A DNA stretch of 64,000 nucleotides, from positions 1-64,000 of the forward strand of contig JAMNXR010000012.1 of NCBI GenBank assembly GCA_023653055.1. The letters run 5' to 3'. The DNA comes from Burkholderiaceae bacterium (lineage in GTDB: Bacteria > Pseudomonadota > Gammaproteobacteria > Burkholderiales > Burkholderiaceae_B). Positions within the stretch are counted from its first letter, which is position 1. Each line of letters opens with the position of its first letter. The notes beneath the pieces were generated by a model. The model did not search any database and was not told the origin of the DNA. It saw nothing but the letters and a program-made list of their open reading frames with translations. Positions 15,506 through 27,203 of the stretch are shown one piece after another. Both the position numbers and the translations under genes were made by a program.

Positions 15506-16857
15506 GCGCCGCAATATTATCCAAGTACTCGCAGGGCCTTGATGCCGCGCCCGGCATAGATTCGATGGCACTCCATGGACGTCACCTTGGTGCGCAGATC
15601 ATGGCGGACCTGGATGGCAAAAACTGGGGTCTCGCAGACTACGTCAAGCGTGGTGGCTACGAGGCATTGCGCAAGATTTTGACCCAAGGCATGAGCCAAG
15701 AGGATGTGATCGCCGAGGTCAAAGCTTCTGGTTTGCGCGGTCGTGGCGGTGCAGGATTTCCGACTGGACTCAAGTGGAGCTTTATGCCCCGCAGCTTTCC
15801 CGGTCAAAAATATCTCGTCTGTAACTCCGACGAAGGTGAGCCCGGCACGTTCAAAGACCGTGACATTCTCCGACTCAATCCGCACATCGTGATCGAGGGT
15901 ATGGCGATTGCGGCGTATGCAATGGGTATTTCAGTTGGTTACAACTATATCCATGGTGAGATTTTCGAGGTCTACAAGCGTTTCGAAGAAGCCTTAGACG
16001 AAGCGCGTCAGGCGGGCTTTCTCGGTGACAACATCCTCGGCTCAAGTTTTAATTTTGAGCTTCATGCCTTTCACGGTTACGGTGCCTACATCTGTGGCGA
16101 AGAAACCGCATTGCTCGAGTCGCTCGAAGGCAAAAAGGGTCAGCCGCGCTTCAAGCCCCCATTTCCAGCGAGTTTTGGTCTATACGGCAAACCCACCACG
16201 ATTAACAATACCGAGACGTTTGCGGCAGTGCCGTGGATTATCCGTAACAGTGGTCAGGCGTATCTCGAAGTCGGCAAGCCCAATAACGGTGGCACCAAAC
16301 TGTTTTCGATTACGGGTGACGTCGAGCGTCCCGGTAATTACGAGATCCCCTTGGGTACACCCTTTTCCAAGCTGCTGGAGCTTGCGGGCGGCATGCGCGG
16401 TGGCTCGACACTCAAGGCCGTGATCCCTGGTGGATCTAGTGCCCCCGTGATTCCTGGCAACATCATGATGGATACGACGATGGACTATGATGCCATCGCC
16501 AAAGCCGGTTCGATGCTAGGTTCGGGTGCAGTGATCGTGATGAACGACACGCGCTGTATGGTCAAGTCACTTTTGCGTTTGTCATATTTTTATTTTGAAG
16601 AAAGTTGCGGTCAGTGCACGCCTTGCCGTGAAGGTACAGGTTGGCTCTACCGTATGGTGAATCGTATCGAGCACGGTCAGGGTCGCCCCGAAGACCTCGA
16701 TTTGCTGGACTCGGTCGCGGGCAACATTATGGGTCGCACAATTTGTGCACTGGGTGATGCGGCTGCGATGCCAGTACGTGGTTTCCTAAAGCATTATCGC
16801 GACGAATTTGCACACCACATCGAGCATAAGCGATGTGTCGTAGCCCCCTATCTCTAA
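15502..16857 (+). CDS. nuoF: NADH-quinone oxidoreductase subunit F
   Basis: This 51-kDa-type subunit binds NADH and FMN and holds 4Fe-4S cluster N3. The 451 residues include the NADH/FMN glycine-rich '[20 protein letters not shown]', '[14 protein letters not shown]', the FMN region '[17 protein letters not shown]', and the cluster motif '[12 protein letters not shown]' with a distal Cys (TICALGD). It overlaps nuoE by 4 bp. Confidence 0.97.
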   Translation: MSAAILSKYSQGLDAAPGIDSMALHGRHLGAQIMADLDGKNWGLADYVKRGGYEALRKILTQGMSQEDVIAEVKASGLRGRGGAGFPTGLKWSFMPRSFPGQKYLVCNSDEGEPGTFKDRDILRLNPHIVIEGMAIAAYAMGISVGYNYIHGEIFEVYKRFEEALDEARQAGFLGDNILGSSFNFELHAFHGYGAYICGEETALLESLEGKKGQPRFKPPFPASFGLYGKPTTINNTETFAAVPWIIRNSGQAYLEVGKPNNGGTKLFSITGDVERPGNYEIPLGTPFSKLLELAGGMRGGSTLKAVIPGGSSAPVIPGNIMMDTTMDYDAIAKAGSMLGSGAVIVMNDTRCMVKSLLRLSYFYFEESCGQCTPCREGTGWLYRMVNRIEHGQGRPEDLDLLDSVAGNIMGRTICALGDAAAMPVRGFLKHYRDEFAHHIEHKRCVVAPYL

Positions 16858-16872
16858 GGTCTGGACAAAGTT

Positions 16873-19200
16873 ATGGTTGAGTTAACCATCGACGGCAAGA
16901 AAGTCGAAGTGCAAGAAGGCAGCATGGTCATGCACGCCGCGCATAAGCTTGGCGTGTACGTGCCCCATTTCTGTTATCACAAGAAACTATCCATCGCTGC
17001 AAACTGCCGCATGTGTTTGGTTGAGGTGGAAAAAGCACCCAAGGCGATGCCTGCGTGCGCAACACCTGCAACCAACGGCATGGTGGTGCACACGTGCTCA
17101 GAGCGCGCTGTTGCTGCACAAAAAAGCGTGATGGAGTTTTTGCTGATTAATCATCCGCTTGATTGTCCGATCTGTGATCAGGGCGGCGAGTGTCAGTTGC
17201 AAGACTTGGCTGTCGGCTACGGAGGCTCGACCTCCCGCTACAACGAAGAAAAGCGTGTGGTGTTCCATAAAGAGCTTGGGCCATTGGTTTCTGCAGAGGA
17301 AATGTCACGCTGTATTCATTGCACACGTTGTGTCCGCTTTGGACAAGAAGTCGCAGGCGTGATGGAACTCGGCATGGTGGGTCGCGGTGAGCACTCCGAG
17401 ATCACGACGTTTGTTGGTCGTACGGTCGACTCAGAGCTGTCGGGCAACATGATTGACTTGTGTCCTGTTGGTGCGTTGACGTCAAAGCCTTTCCGTTACC
17501 AAGCACGTACTTGGGAGCTGGCACGTCGCCGCTCGGTATCGCCGCATGACAGTATGGGTGCAAACCTGGTTGTGCAGGTTAAGGGCGATGAGGTGATTCG
17601 TGTCGTGCCTTTTGAAAACGATGCCCTGAACGAATGCTGGATCAGCGATCGCGATCGTTTCTCATACGAGGGACTCAATGAGGATCGCCTGACGGTTCCA
17701 ATGATTAAGGGTGAGGACGGTCAGTGGAAAGAAGCCACATGGTCGGACGCCTTGCAGGTGGTCGCGCATGGCTTGATGGATGTGCGCGATGCTTCAGGTG
17801 GTGCGCAGATCGGCGCCTTGGCGAGCGAATACTCGACACTCGAAGAACTTGCCTTGCTCGCACGTGTCACGCGTGGCTTGGGTTCTGAAAATATTGATTT
17901 CCGCTTACGCCAGACAGATGCAGCCTTGGATGCGGCGTTGACAGGTACGCCATGGCTGGGTTTCCCCGTTGCGGATTTGGATACGCTTGACCGTGTGTTG
18001 ATCGTGGGTTCGTTCTTACGCAAGGATCATCCTCTGATGGCCCAACGTTTGCGCCAGGCCGCCAAGCGTGGCACACAGATCTCACTCATCGATATCGCCG
18101 GGGATGACCCCCTGATGAAGTTGACAGCACGTGCAACGGTATTGCCTGGTGCTTTGGCACAAACTGTTGCGCAGGTGGCTGTTGCTATATCCAAACTCAA
18201 AGCGCAAGAAGTCCCCGCGGCCTTGGCTTCGGTGCAACTTGATGCCGTCTCTCAGGCCATCGCGCAAAGTCTCTCGAGTGGTGAGCGTGTCGCGATCTTG
18301 CTCGGTAATACTGCCGTCAATGCCCCTGATGCCTCGACCATTGCCGCCAATGCGCAACGCATTGCTCAGTTGTCAGGGGGGAAGTTTGGTTTCTTGACCG
18401 CAGGTGCCAATACGGTGGGCGGATATCTTGCAGGCGCTGTGCCAGCCAAAGGTGGCAAAGGTGCTGCTGCGATGCTGTCACAGCCACTCAAGGCATATGT
18501 TGTTTTGCATGCAGAGCCTTTGCTTGATGCAGACAATGGCGCACAAGCCGTCGCGACACTCAAGGCTGCTGAGTTTGTGGTGGCCTTGACGCCTTATGCA
18601 TCGGGTGCGCGCGATTGGGCGAACGTCATGTTGCCTGTTGCACCTTTCACAGAAACCTCAGGCACTTTTGTCAATGCCCAAGGCACCGCCCAAAGCTTTA
18701 AAGGTACGGCGACTGCACGTGGACAGAGCCGTCCAGCGTGGAAAGTCTTACGCGTCTTGGGTAATGTCTTGCATTTGGCTGGCTTTGATGACGAGTCTTC
18801 CGAGACGGTTCGCGATGCTGTGCTGGCCAATGGCGTGGATGCGCGCTTGTCCAATCAAATCCAAGCGACACCTGGCATTGCTTCCGGTTCGGTACAAGGT
18901 TTGCAGCGTGTCACAGATGTACCGATCTACCGTAGTGATGCGATGGCACGCCGTGCACCGGCCCTGCAAGCGACAAACTCTTCGCGCGCACCAGTTGCGC
19001 GGATGCACGAGCAGACCTTGACGAGCTTGGGTGTGATGGCGGGTCAGCAGGTCCGGGTGAAGTCTGCAACGGGCCAGATTACGCTGACTGCTGAACTAGA
19101 TAACACCCTGGTGTCTGGTGCGGTGCGTATCGCCGCCGCGTTTGAGCAAACGGCCGCACTGGGCAGTGCCTTCGGTCAATTACAAGTGGAGCGTGCCTGA
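16873..19200 (+). CDS. nuoG: NADH-quinone oxidoreductase subunit G
   Basis: This 75-kDa-type subunit carries three iron-sulfur clusters. The N-terminal ferredoxin domain has '[19 protein letters not shown]' (2Fe-2S N1b). It is followed by the His-ligated N4-type motif '[18 protein letters not shown]' and '[10 protein letters not shown]'. The remainder is the molybdopterin-oxidoreductase-like domain without catalytic Mo, including '[19 protein letters not shown]'. Length is 775 residues. Its TGA overlaps the nuoH ATG by one base. Confidence 0.96.
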   Translation: MVELTIDGKKVEVQEGSMVMHAAHKLGVYVPHFCYHKKLSIAANCRMCLVEVEKAPKAMPACATPATNGMVVHTCSERAVAAQKSVMEFLLINHPLDCPICDQGGECQLQDLAVGYGGSTSRYNEEKRVVFHKELGPLVSAEEMSRCIHCTRCVRFGQEVAGVMELGMVGRGEHSEITTFVGRTVDSELSGNMIDLCPVGALTSKPFRYQARTWELARRRSVSPHDSMGANLVVQVKGDEVIRVVPFENDALNECWISDRDRFSYEGLNEDRLTVPMIKGEDGQWKEATWSDALQVVAHGLMDVRDASGGAQIGALASEYSTLEELALLARVTRGLGSENIDFRLRQTDAALDAALTGTPWLGFPVADLDTLDRVLIVGSFLRKDHPLMAQRLRQAAKRGTQISLIDIAGDDPLMKLTARATVLPGALAQTVAQVAVAISKLKAQEVPAALASVQLDAVSQAIAQSLSSGERVAILLGNTAVNAPDASTIAANAQRIAQLSGGKFGFLTAGANTVGGYLAGAVPAKGGKGAAAMLSQPLKAYVVLHAEPLLDADNGAQAVATLKAAEFVVALTPYASGARDWANVMLPVAPFTETSGTFVNAQGTAQSFKGTATARGQSRPAWKVLRVLGNVLHLAGFDDESSETVRDAVLANGVDARLSNQIQATPGIASGSVQGLQRVTDVPIYRSDAMARRAPALQATNSSRAPVARMHEQTLTSLGVMAGQQVRVKSATGQITLTAELDNTLVSGAVRIAAAFEQTAALGSAFGQLQVERA

Positions 19201-20273
19201 TGGAGTGGCTGAACGTTCTTGAAACTTTTGGTACGGATCTGCTGGGTCCAACACTCTGGTTAGTGGTTTGGACAATCGTCAAGATTTTGGTGATTGCCGT
19301 GCCGATTATCTTGTGTGTGGCGTATCTCACTTATTGGGAACGCAAGATGATTGGCTTTATGCATATTCGTCTTGGACCTAATCGCGTAGGTTTTCGTGGC
19401 TTGCTTCAGCCTTTTGCTGACGTTTTCAAGTTGTTGACCAAAGAGGTTGTCGTCCCAAGTCAGGCAAACAAGATTCTATTTATCTTGGCGCCAGTTGTGA
19501 CGCTGATGCCGGCACTGGCTGCTTGGGCTGTCGTGCCTTTTGGTCCAGAGTTGGTGTTGGCGGATGTGAATGCCGGCCTAATGTATGTGATGGCGATTAC
19601 CTCGATTGGTGTGTATGGCGTGATTGTGGCTGGCTGGGCCTCGAACTCCAAGTACGCGTTTCTGGCAGCCATGCGCGCCTCAGCGCAAATGCTTTCCTAC
19701 GAACTCGCCATTGGTTTTGTGTTGGTCACGGTGTTGCTCGTGTCTGGTAGTTTAAACATGACAGAAATTGTCAATGTCCAGACGCGTGGATGGTTTGCTG
19801 ACATGGGTCTGAACTTCCTGTCCTGGAACTGGTTACCGCTGTTGCCACTCTTTGTGATTTACGTGATTTCCGCTGTCGCTGAAACTAACCGTCACCCGTT
19901 TGACGTGGTGGAGGGTGAGTCAGAAATTGTGGCGGGTCACATGGTCGAGTACTCGGGAATGGCCTTTGCGCTGTTTTTCCTTGGCGAGTACGCCAACATG
20001 ATTTTCTTGTCTTGCATGGCCGCCATTATGTTCTTGGGTGGTTGGGCGGCACCTGTTGAGTATGCGCCTTTGACTTGGATTCCTGGCTGGATTTGGCTTG
20101 GACTCAAGACCTTCTGCGTCGTGTCATTGTTCATCTGGTTCCGTGCGTCATTCCCACGTTACCGCTATGACCAAATCATGCGCTTGGGTTGGAAAATTTT
20201 TATCCCTCTGACGGGCGTGTGGCTGGTCGTAGTTGCGATCTGGATGCAAACACCCTGGAACATTTGGAACTGA
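19200..20273 (+). CDS. nuoH: NADH-quinone oxidoreductase subunit H
   Basis: This membrane subunit joins the peripheral and membrane arms and completes the quinone channel. The 357-residue product has about eight to nine transmembrane helices. Conserved loops are present: '[20 protein letters not shown]', '[14 protein letters not shown]', '[27 protein letters not shown]' (acidic quinone-side loop, two adjoining pieces) and '[19 protein letters not shown]'. Confidence 0.97.
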   Translation: MEWLNVLETFGTDLLGPTLWLVVWTIVKILVIAVPIILCVAYLTYWERKMIGFMHIRLGPNRVGFRGLLQPFADVFKLLTKEVVVPSQANKILFILAPVVTLMPALAAWAVVPFGPELVLADVNAGLMYVMAITSIGVYGVIVAGWASNSKYAFLAAMRASAQMLSYELAIGFVLVTVLLVSGSLNMTEIVNVQTRGWFADMGLNFLSWNWLPLLPLFVIYVISAVAETNRHPFDVVEGESEIVAGHMVEYSGMAFALFFLGEYANMIFLSCMAAIMFLGGWAAPVEYAPLTWIPGWIWLGLKTFCVVSLFIWFRASFPRYRYDQIMRLGWKIFIPLTGVWLVVVAIWMQTPWNIWN

Positions 20274-20301
20274 CCGCGACTCGACGGCAAAAAAGGCATT
20301 T

Positions 20302-20790
20302 ATGGAAGCGATCAAGGATTTTTTCGGTAGCCTCTTGCTCCTTGAACTACTCAAGGGCATGAAGCTGACTGGCAAGTATTTTTTCAAGCGCAAGATTACG
20401 CTGCGCTATCCGCAAGAAAAGACACCTATGTCTCCGCGTTTTCGTGGTCTGCATGCGTTGCGTCGCTATCCAAATGGCGAAGAGCGTTGTATCGCCTGCA
20501 AACTATGCGAGGCTGTTTGTCCCGCAATGGCGATCACCATTGAATCAGAGCAACGTGAGGACGGTTCCCGCCGCACTACACGTTATGACATTGATCTGAC
20601 TAAGTGTATTTTTTGTGGATTTTGCGAAGAAAGCTGTCCAGTGGATTCGATTGTCGAAACACACATCCATGAGTACCACGGTGAAAAGCGTGGCGACTTG
20701 TATTTCACTAAAGACATGTTGTTGGCCGTGGGCGATCGTTACGAAGACGAAATCGCTCGTAATCGTGCCATCGATGCGCCTTATCGCTGA
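20302..20790 (+). CDS. nuoI: NADH-quinone oxidoreductase subunit I
   Basis: This is a ferredoxin-like subunit with two 4Fe-4S clusters (N6a/N6b): '[12 protein letters not shown]' and '[12 protein letters not shown]'. The start is placed at ATG 20302 ([10 protein letters not shown]), giving 162 residues. The track start 69 bp upstream reads through the gap after nuoH without family resemblance. The N-terminal amphipathic helix anchors it to the membrane arm. Confidence 0.96.
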   Translation: MEAIKDFFGSLLLLELLKGMKLTGKYFFKRKITLRYPQEKTPMSPRFRGLHALRRYPNGEERCIACKLCEAVCPAMAITIESEQREDGSRRTTRYDIDLTKCIFCGFCEESCPVDSIVETHIHEYHGEKRGDLYFTKDMLLAVGDRYEDEIARNRAIDAPYR

Positions 20791-20811
20791 TCGCCGAGGC
20801 TTAAAGAAATC

Positions 20812-21429
20812 ATGTTTATTACTATCCTTTTTTATGTCCTCGCCTTTGTATTGGTGGTGGCGGCCTTTCGTGTCATTACAGCCTCTAGCCCTGTCACCGC
20901 GGTATTGCATCTGATTTTGGCTTTTGCCAATGCCGCCATGATCTGGATGTTGCTCGGCGCCGAATTTCTCGGTTTGCTCCTAGTACTGGTTTACGTCGGT
21001 GCGGTGATGGTGTTGTTCTTGTTTGTCGTGATGATGTTGGACGTCAAAATGGAAGAGTTACGCTCCGAGATCAAAACCTACTTGCCAATGGGCTTGATAG
21101 TGGGTTTGATCATGGTGGTCGAAATGTCTTTTGTCTTGTCGACCTCATGGGGACAGGTGGGCCCTGCCGCAGACATGGGCGACGACTACAACAACTCGCG
21201 TGCCTTGGGTGAGTTGATGTACACAGAATATGCGTTTGCTGTCGAGGTCGGTGCCGTCCTGTTGTTGGTGGGTATGATTGCCGCGATTTCTTTAACGCTG
21301 CGTAAGCGTCGTGATGTGAAATACAACGATCCTGCAGCCGCTGTGCGCGTGCGTGCAGCCGATCGCGTTCGACTCGTTGACCTGCCGAGTCAGGAAGCCG
21401 TCAACGCTAAATCGGGAGACCAAGCATGA
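20812..21429 (+). CDS. nuoJ: NADH-quinone oxidoreductase subunit J
   Basis: This membrane subunit has five transmembrane helices and takes part in the proton-coupling chain. The 205 residues contain the conserved helix 3 block '[28 protein letters not shown]'-type sequence (with its pi-bulge Gly/Tyr region) and an extended soluble C-terminus. It overlaps nuoK at the stop. Confidence 0.95.
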   Translation: MFITILFYVLAFVLVVAAFRVITASSPVTAVLHLILAFANAAMIWMLLGAEFLGLLLVLVYVGAVMVLFLFVVMMLDVKMEELRSEIKTYLPMGLIVGLIMVVEMSFVLSTSWGQVGPAADMGDDYNNSRALGELMYTEYAFAVEVGAVLLLVGMIAAISLTLRKRRDVKYNDPAAAVRVRAADRVRLVDLPSQEAVNAKSGDQA

Positions 21430-21737
21430 TGACGTTGACATTGCCCCATTTTTTGGTGCTGGGCGCCATTCTGTTTGCTATTGGTGTATTCGGGATTTTT
21501 TTAAATCGCCGTAATTTGATTGTCTTGCTGATGTCAGTTGAATTGATGCTGCTGGCAGTGAACATGAATTTCGTCGCGTTTTCCACCTGGATGGGTGACG
21601 AGGCGGGTCAGGTCTTTGTGTTTTTTATCCTGACTGTGGCTGCAGCAGAAGCTGCAATTGGTTTGGCGATCTTAGTGCTGCTGTTCCGTAATCTCAGCAC
21701 GATCAATGTTGACGAACTTGACCGCCTAAAGGGCTAA
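21426..21737 (+). CDS. nuoK: NADH-quinone oxidoreductase subunit K
   Basis: This MrpC-like membrane subunit has three transmembrane helices and two buried glutamates, in '[12 protein letters not shown]' and '[11 protein letters not shown]', that are needed for proton coupling. Two start codons are possible: 21426 (103 residues, ATGA overlap with nuoJ) or 21429 (102 residues, MTLTLPHF, the more usual form). Confidence 0.96.
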   Translation: MMTLTLPHFLVLGAILFAIGVFGIFLNRRNLIVLLMSVELMLLAVNMNFVAFSTWMGDEAGQVFVFFILTVAAAEAAIGLAILVLLFRNLSTINVDELDRLKG

Positions 21738-21754
21738 TCGGGATATAGAAGAAT

Positions 21755-23812
21755 ATGTTTAGCTCACCTAGTCTCTATTTAGCCATTGCACTCGCGCCTT
21801 TATTGGGCGCAATATTGGCTGGCTTGTTTGGTACGGGTTTCCTGGGCCGCCAGATCGGACGTCGCGCTTCGCACATGATCACGATCGCGCTGGTTGCGTT
21901 TTCAGCGATCGGTTCGGTACTTGTCTTGATCGATGTGTTGAACGGCTTGCGTTATGACGGCACGGTCTACACCTGGATGATGCTCGGCCAGGCCAAACTT
22001 GAAATTGGCTTTTTGATTGATCCGCTGTCGGCCTTGATGATGGTTGTCGTGACGTCCGTCTCACTGATGGTGCACGTATACACCATTGGTTACATGTCGG
22101 AAGACCCTGGTTACCAACGTTTCTTTTCCTACATTTCATTGTTTACCTTCTCCATGCTGATGCTGGTGATGGCAAACAACATGGTTCAGCTGTTCTTCGG
22201 TTGGGAAGCAGTTGGATTGGTCTCCTATCTGTTGATTGGCTTCTGGTACACCAAGCCGACGGCGATCTTTGCCAACATGAAAGCCTTCTTGGTGAACCGT
22301 GTGGGTGACTTTGGTTTTGTGCTTGGCATTGGTTTGTTGTTTGCCTATGCCGGTACGATGCATTACGGTGAAATTTTCAAGCAAGCAGGTGATCTCGCCA
22401 AAGAAACGCTCCCTGGCACGAGCTGGATGCTGGTAACTGTTGCGTGTATCTGTTTGTTTATTGGTGCGATGGGTAAGTCAGCCCAGGTACCTTTGCATGC
22501 CTGGTTGCCCGATTCAATGGAAGGCCCCACGCCAATTTCTGCGTTGATTCATGCTGCCACGATGGTGACAGCTGGGATTTTTATGGTGGCGCGCTTTTCG
22601 CCTATTTTCGAGCTCTCAGATGTCGCACTTTCGTTCATCATCATCATTGGTGCGATTGGCGCGTTGTTTTTGGGTATCTTGGGCATTATTCAGACAGACA
22701 TCAAACGCGTTGTGGCGTATTCGACGTTGTCACAATTGGGTTACATGACAGTCGCCTTGGGTGCGTCGGCTTACTCGGTGGCAATTTTCCATCTGATGAC
22801 ACATGCGTTTTTTAAAGCCTTGCTGTTCCTTGGCGCAGGCTCAGTCATCATGGGTATGCATCACGATCAGGATATCCGCAACATGGGTGGTTTACGCAAG
22901 TACATGCCCATCACGTGGATCACGTTCTTGATCGGCACCTTGGCGCTGGTTGGGACACCGTTCTTTTCAGGCTTTTACTCCAAAGAGCACATCATCGAGG
23001 CGGCTGCCGCGTCGACAGTCTGGGGTGCTGGCTTTGCACAGTACGCAACCTTGATTGGCGTGTTCGTGACGTCGCTCTACTCGTTCCGCGTTTACTTCCT
23101 TGTATTCCACGGCAAAGAGCGCTTCGATACCTCGGGCGGACATGATCACGCTGCACATGCGCATGCCGATCACGTTCACCAAGATCACGCGCATGACAGC
23201 CATAAGCATGACGACCATGGCCATCATGGTGGAACGCCTCACGAGTCACCCTGGGTCGTGACATTGCCCCTCGTATTGCTGGCGATTCCTTCGGTGATTG
23301 CGGGTGCGTTCTTATGTGATTTCTTGTTGTTTGGTGGCTACTTTAAAGACACGATCGTTGTGCTGGCGCAGCATCCTGCAATGGCGACCATGGCGAAAAC
23401 ATGGCACGGCTGGGTGGCATATGGCTTGCATGCTTTTGTGACGGTTCCTTTCTGGCTGATGATTGCGGGTGCGGTGGTGGCCTGGTATTGCTACCTCATT
23501 AACCCCAAGGTACCGGCTGCAATCCAAGCCAAACTCAAACTCATCAACTGCATCTTAGAAAATAAATATTTCTTTGACTGGTTCTACGAGCAAGTGATTT
23601 CACGCGGCGCACGTGTGCTGGGTAAAGGTCTCTGGCAGAAAGCGGATCGCGGCTTGATCGATGGTTTGTTGGTGAATGGTTCCGCCAAAGTTGTTGGTGC
23701 CATTGCCGCTGTGAGCAGACGCTTACAGACAGGGTATATCTACCACTATGCATTTGCGATGATCATCGGCCTGATGGCGGCGATCACCTACATTATCTTT
23801 GGTACTAAATGA
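21755..23812 (+). CDS. nuoL: NADH-quinone oxidoreductase subunit L, with His-rich loop
   Basis: This is the largest antiporter-like proton-channel subunit, with the long lateral helix at its C-terminus. The 685 residues show 'FFGWEAVGLVSYLLIGFW' (conserved Glu), 'GKSAQVPLHAWLPDSMEGPTP' (Lys, key residues; two adjoining pieces) and 'LIHAATMVTAGIFMV'. Between about residues 463 and 491, a soluble loop has 13 His in 29 residues (for example HAHADHVHQDHAHDSHKH), which should bind metal ions such as Zn or Ni. His-rich inserts at this place occur in other Burkholderiales NuoL. The stop overlaps nuoM by 4 bp. Confidence 0.96.
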   Translation: MFSSPSLYLAIALAPLLGAILAGLFGTGFLGRQIGRRASHMITIALVAFSAIGSVLVLIDVLNGLRYDGTVYTWMMLGQAKLEIGFLIDPLSALMMVVVTSVSLMVHVYTIGYMSEDPGYQRFFSYISLFTFSMLMLVMANNMVQLFFGWEAVGLVSYLLIGFWYTKPTAIFANMKAFLVNRVGDFGFVLGIGLLFAYAGTMHYGEIFKQAGDLAKETLPGTSWMLVTVACICLFIGAMGKSAQVPLHAWLPDSMEGPTPISALIHAATMVTAGIFMVARFSPIFELSDVALSFIIIIGAIGALFLGILGIIQTDIKRVVAYSTLSQLGYMTVALGASAYSVAIFHLMTHAFFKALLFLGAGSVIMGMHHDQDIRNMGGLRKYMPITWITFLIGTLALVGTPFFSGFYSKEHIIEAAAASTVWGAGFAQYATLIGVFVTSLYSFRVYFLVFHGKERFDTSGGHDHAAHAHADHVHQDHAHDSHKHDDHGHHGGTPHESPWVVTLPLVLLAIPSVIAGAFLCDFLLFGGYFKDTIVVLAQHPAMATMAKTWHGWVAYGLHAFVTVPFWLMIAGAVVAWYCYLINPKVPAAIQAKLKLINCILENKYFFDWFYEQVISRGARVLGKGLWQKADRGLIDGLLVNGSAKVVGAIAAVSRRLQTGYIYHYAFAMIIGLMAAITYIIFGTK

Positions 23813-25311
23813 TGGCGAGCGAGATGGCTTCTTTTTCTACCCCTTGGCTCACGCTTTCGATTTTTGTCCCGATCGTTTGCGGTTTGATTGTGCTGGCACT
23901 TGGACGTGATGATCGCCCAGGACTAACGCGCAGCCTTTCTCTGTTTGGCGCCATCATCAGTTTTCTGGTGACGATTCCACTGTATCTTGGTTTTGATAGC
24001 TCAACAGCGGCAATGCAGTTTGTTGAAAAATCAATCTGGATCGAAGCATTTGCGGTGTATTACCACCTCGGTGTGGATGGTATTTCAGTGTGGTTTGTCT
24101 TGCTGACAGCCTTTATCACGATCATCGTGGTGATTGCGGGCTGGGAGGTCATCACCTCACGTATTTCCCAATATATGGCGGCGTTCCTGATTTTGTCGGG
24201 ATTGATGATCGGTGTGTTTGCTGCACTCGATGGCCTCTTGTTTTATATCTTCTTTGAAGCCACCTTGATACCGATGTACATCATCGTGGGTGTGTGGGGT
24301 GGCCCCAACCGCGTGTATGCAGCGTTTAAGTTCTTTTTGTACACGCTGATGGGATCACTCCTGACCCTGGTTGCATTCCTCTATTTGTGGAATGCTTCTG
24401 GCGGCTCGTTCGATATCCTGACATGGCACACCTTGCCCCTTGACTCGACACCACAGTTATTCATTTTCTTTGCTTTCCTGGCGGCCTTTGCGGTCAAGGT
24501 GCCAATGTGGCCTGTCCACACTTGGTTGCCTGACGCGCACGTTGAAGCGCCCACAGGCGGCTCGGTGGTGTTGGCTGCGATTATGCTCAAGCTCGGCGCG
24601 TATGGCTTTTTAAGGCTGTCGTTGCCCATCGTGCCGGATGCGGCGGTAAGTATGTCAGGCTTGATGATTACCTTGTCATTGATCGCGGTGATCTATATTG
24701 GTCTGGTCGCGCTGATTCAAGATGACATGAAAAAGCTGGTGGCTTATTCCTCCATCGCGCACATGGGTTTTGTCACGCTCGGCTTGTTTATTTTTAATAC
24801 CGCTGGTGTTGAGGGTGCCATTGTTCAGATGGTCTCTCACGGTTTTGTTTCTGCTGCGATGTTCTTGTGTATTGGTGTGCTGTACGACCGCATGCATACC
24901 CGCGACATTTCAGCTTATGGGGGTGTCGTCAACACCATGCCCAAATTCGTCACGTTCTTTGTTTTGTTTTCTATGGCCAATGCAGGTTTGCCCGCGACCA
25001 GCGGATTCGTAGGTGAGTTCATGGTCATCATGGGCGCCGTCGAGTACAACTTCTGGATCGGTTTGTTGGCTGCAACAGCGCTGATCCTCGGGGCGGCCTA
25101 TTCACTCTGGATGGTCAAACGCGTCGCGTTTGGTGATTCGGCCAACGAACATGTGCGCGAATTGCATGACTTGTCCTCCAGAGAATTCCTGATGCTCAGC
25201 ATCATGGCAATCGCTGTGATTTTTATGGGTGTATATCCCAAGCCCTTTACCGACGTCATGCACGTTTCGGTTGAAGCCCTATTGCAACACGTGTCTATTT
25301 CTAAACTGTAA
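23809..25311 (+). CDS. nuoM: NADH-quinone oxidoreductase subunit M
   Basis: This antiporter-like proton-channel subunit has about 14 transmembrane helices over 500 residues. It shows '[18 protein letters not shown]' (conserved Glu), '[21 protein letters not shown]' (Lys and loop; two adjoining pieces) and '[12 protein letters not shown]'. The first ATG overlaps nuoL (ATGA). Met residues at 2 and 6 (MASFSTPW) are alternative starts. Confidence 0.96.
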   Translation: MMASEMASFSTPWLTLSIFVPIVCGLIVLALGRDDRPGLTRSLSLFGAIISFLVTIPLYLGFDSSTAAMQFVEKSIWIEAFAVYYHLGVDGISVWFVLLTAFITIIVVIAGWEVITSRISQYMAAFLILSGLMIGVFAALDGLLFYIFFEATLIPMYIIVGVWGGPNRVYAAFKFFLYTLMGSLLTLVAFLYLWNASGGSFDILTWHTLPLDSTPQLFIFFAFLAAFAVKVPMWPVHTWLPDAHVEAPTGGSVVLAAIMLKLGAYGFLRLSLPIVPDAAVSMSGLMITLSLIAVIYIGLVALIQDDMKKLVAYSSIAHMGFVTLGLFIFNTAGVEGAIVQMVSHGFVSAAMFLCIGVLYDRMHTRDISAYGGVVNTMPKFVTFFVLFSMANAGLPATSGFVGEFMVIMGAVEYNFWIGLLAATALILGAAYSLWMVKRVAFGDSANEHVRELHDLSSREFLMLSIMAIAVIFMGVYPKPFTDVMHVSVEALLQHVSISKL

Positions 25312-25319
25312 GCCTCGCC

Positions 25320-26807
25320 ATGATGCAATCCCAATTCGATTTCGCCCTGGCCGCACCAGAAATTATTTTGCTGGTGCTGGGTATGGTCATTCTGGTCCTG
25401 GACGCGATGAGCCAGTCACCACGGCGCACGCTGGCCTACGTCCTTTCTCTGCTGACGCTTGCACTCCTGACTGCCGTCTCGGTTTGGCAGCTGGGGTTAG
25501 GCATGGTTGGAGAAACCTTCTCCGGTCTGTATGTGGCAGATCCGTTTGCCCACGTCCTCAAAATTGCCTCCTACATCGCGGTGGCGCTCACGCTTATTTA
25601 CGGTCGTGAATACATTCAAAGCCGTGACATGTTGCGTGGGGGTGAATTTTACGTCTTGGTGCTGTTTGCCTTGTTAGGGCAGATGGTGATGATTTCTGCA
25701 GGCAACCTCCTGACGATCTACCTTGGCTTAGAGCTGATGTCGCTTGCCCTATATGCCCTGGTCGCCATGCGCCGCGATCATGCCCAATCAACCGAAGCCG
25801 CAATGAAATACTTCGTTCTGGGCTCGCTTGCTTCGGGTTTCATGCTTTACGGCATGTCGATGATGTACGGTGCGACAGGCAATCTGGATTTGAAAAATAT
25901 TGCAGATGCTGTGAGTTCGGGACAGATCGATTTCCTGCCATTAGCCTTTGGTGTGGTGTTTTTGGTGGCGGGCTTAGCATTTAAGCTCGGCGCGGTGCCT
26001 TTCCATATGTGGGTGCCTGATGTCTATCAAGGTGCTCCGACTGCGGTCACCTTGGTGTTGGCGGCAGCCCCTAAGCTTGCCGTCTTTGCGATTACCGTCC
26101 GGATGTTAGTGGTGGGTTTTGGAGAGCTCACAGTGCATTGGCAGCCTATGTTGCTGATTTTGGGTGTGCTGTCACTTGCGATTGGTAACTTGACTGCCAT
26201 CATGCAGACCAATTTCAAACGAATGCTGGCGTACTCCACGATTTCTCACATGGGTTTTGTCATCCTTGGTCTCGCCTCAGGCGCTTTGGATGGTGATATT
26301 CAGGCGAATACGTCTGCCTACGGTTCGGCCTTGTTCTATATCTTGACCTATGTCTTGACGACACTCGCGAGCTTTGGCTTGGTGATGTATCTGTCCCGCG
26401 AAGGTTTTGAATGTGAAAATATTGATGACCTCAAGGGTCTCAATCGTCGTAGCCCATGGTTAGCCGCCATGATGCTGATTTTGATGTGTTCCTTGGCAGG
26501 ACTGCCACCGCTGGTGGGTTTCGATGCAAAGCTCTTGATTCTTCAGGCTTTACTTCAGTCGGATCGACTTTGGCTTGCGGTTGTTGCCGTCATGTTTTCA
26601 TTGCTTGGTGCCTTCTATTATTTGCGCGTGATCAAGGTTGTTTACTTTGATGAACCTGCAGAGCCAGTGACGCCTATCCCAGCAATGGGTGCCATGTCCA
26701 ATGGACTGATGTTGATCAACGGCATGCTGGTGCTCGTGCTGGGTCTGATGCCTGGTCCCTTGATGAGCTTGTGTCTGCAGGTCATGTACGCCACACTTTC
26801 TTACTAA
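25320..26807 (+). CDS. nuoN: NADH-quinone oxidoreductase subunit N
   Basis: This third antiporter-like subunit is 495 residues long with about 14 transmembrane helices. It shows '[17 protein letters not shown]', '[20 protein letters not shown]', '[13 protein letters not shown]' and '[16 protein letters not shown]'. Start is 25320 or the adjacent ATG at 25323. It closes the nuo set; a DUF2818 gene follows after 50 bp. Confidence 0.96.
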   Translation: MMQSQFDFALAAPEIILLVLGMVILVLDAMSQSPRRTLAYVLSLLTLALLTAVSVWQLGLGMVGETFSGLYVADPFAHVLKIASYIAVALTLIYGREYIQSRDMLRGGEFYVLVLFALLGQMVMISAGNLLTIYLGLELMSLALYALVAMRRDHAQSTEAAMKYFVLGSLASGFMLYGMSMMYGATGNLDLKNIADAVSSGQIDFLPLAFGVVFLVAGLAFKLGAVPFHMWVPDVYQGAPTAVTLVLAAAPKLAVFAITVRMLVVGFGELTVHWQPMLLILGVLSLAIGNLTAIMQTNFKRMLAYSTISHMGFVILGLASGALDGDIQANTSAYGSALFYILTYVLTTLASFGLVMYLSREGFECENIDDLKGLNRRSPWLAAMMLILMCSLAGLPPLVGFDAKLLILQALLQSDRLWLAVVAVMFSLLGAFYYLRVIKVVYFDEPAEPVTPIPAMGAMSNGLMLINGMLVLVLGLMPGPLMSLCLQVMYATLSY

Positions 26808-26857
26808 CTGAGAAAGTTGTTCAGCGCATTTGGTTGCTACCAGAAAGGTTGTTACTG

Positions 26858-27166
26858 ATGAATCAAAATGCTGCAGTTTGGTTGTTGATTTTGCTGGCTG
26901 CTGTGGCGGCGAATTTACCTTTTATCAATGAAAGGTTGCTCGCTGTTCTGCCGCTCAAGCACTTTTCAGGTGGTATCAAACCCTTTTGGGTGCGGGTAGT
27001 CGAATTACTCTTTTGGTACGCGGTGATCGGTCTGCTCGGCATGCTGTTTGAGCGCATGATTGGCAATACCTTTACGCAACGCTGGGAATTCTACGTCACA
27101 GCCTTTACTTTGTTTGTGGTGCTGGCGTTTCCAGGCTTTGTTGTACGCTATTTGCTCAAGCGATAG
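26858..27166 (+). CDS. DUF2818 family membrane protein
   Basis: The 102-residue product (from ATG 26858; the track start lies inside nuoN) has three hydrophobic segments. It carries the DUF2818 blocks 'LPFINERLLAVLP', 'KPFWVRVVELLFWYAVIG' and 'GMLFERMIGN'. The family is found in betaproteobacteria, typically directly after nuoN, so a role linked to complex I assembly or stability is reasonable but unproven. A hairpin with a T-run follows. Confidence 0.9.
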   Translation: MNQNAAVWLLILLAAVAANLPFINERLLAVLPLKHFSGGIKPFWVRVVELLFWYAVIGLLGMLFERMIGNTFTQRWEFYVTAFTLFVVLAFPGFVVRYLLKR

Positions 27167-27176
27167 GCGATCAAAC

Positions 27177-27203
27177 GTTGAAGCACTTCAACTGATTATT
27201 TTT
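27177..27203 (+). terminator. Candidate terminator of the nuo-DUF2818 transcript
   Basis: GTTGAA / TTCAAC around GCAC is followed by 'TGATTATTTTT'. The T-run overlaps the stop of the convergent serB gene. The stem is short (6 bp), so it may be leaky. Confidence 0.5.
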
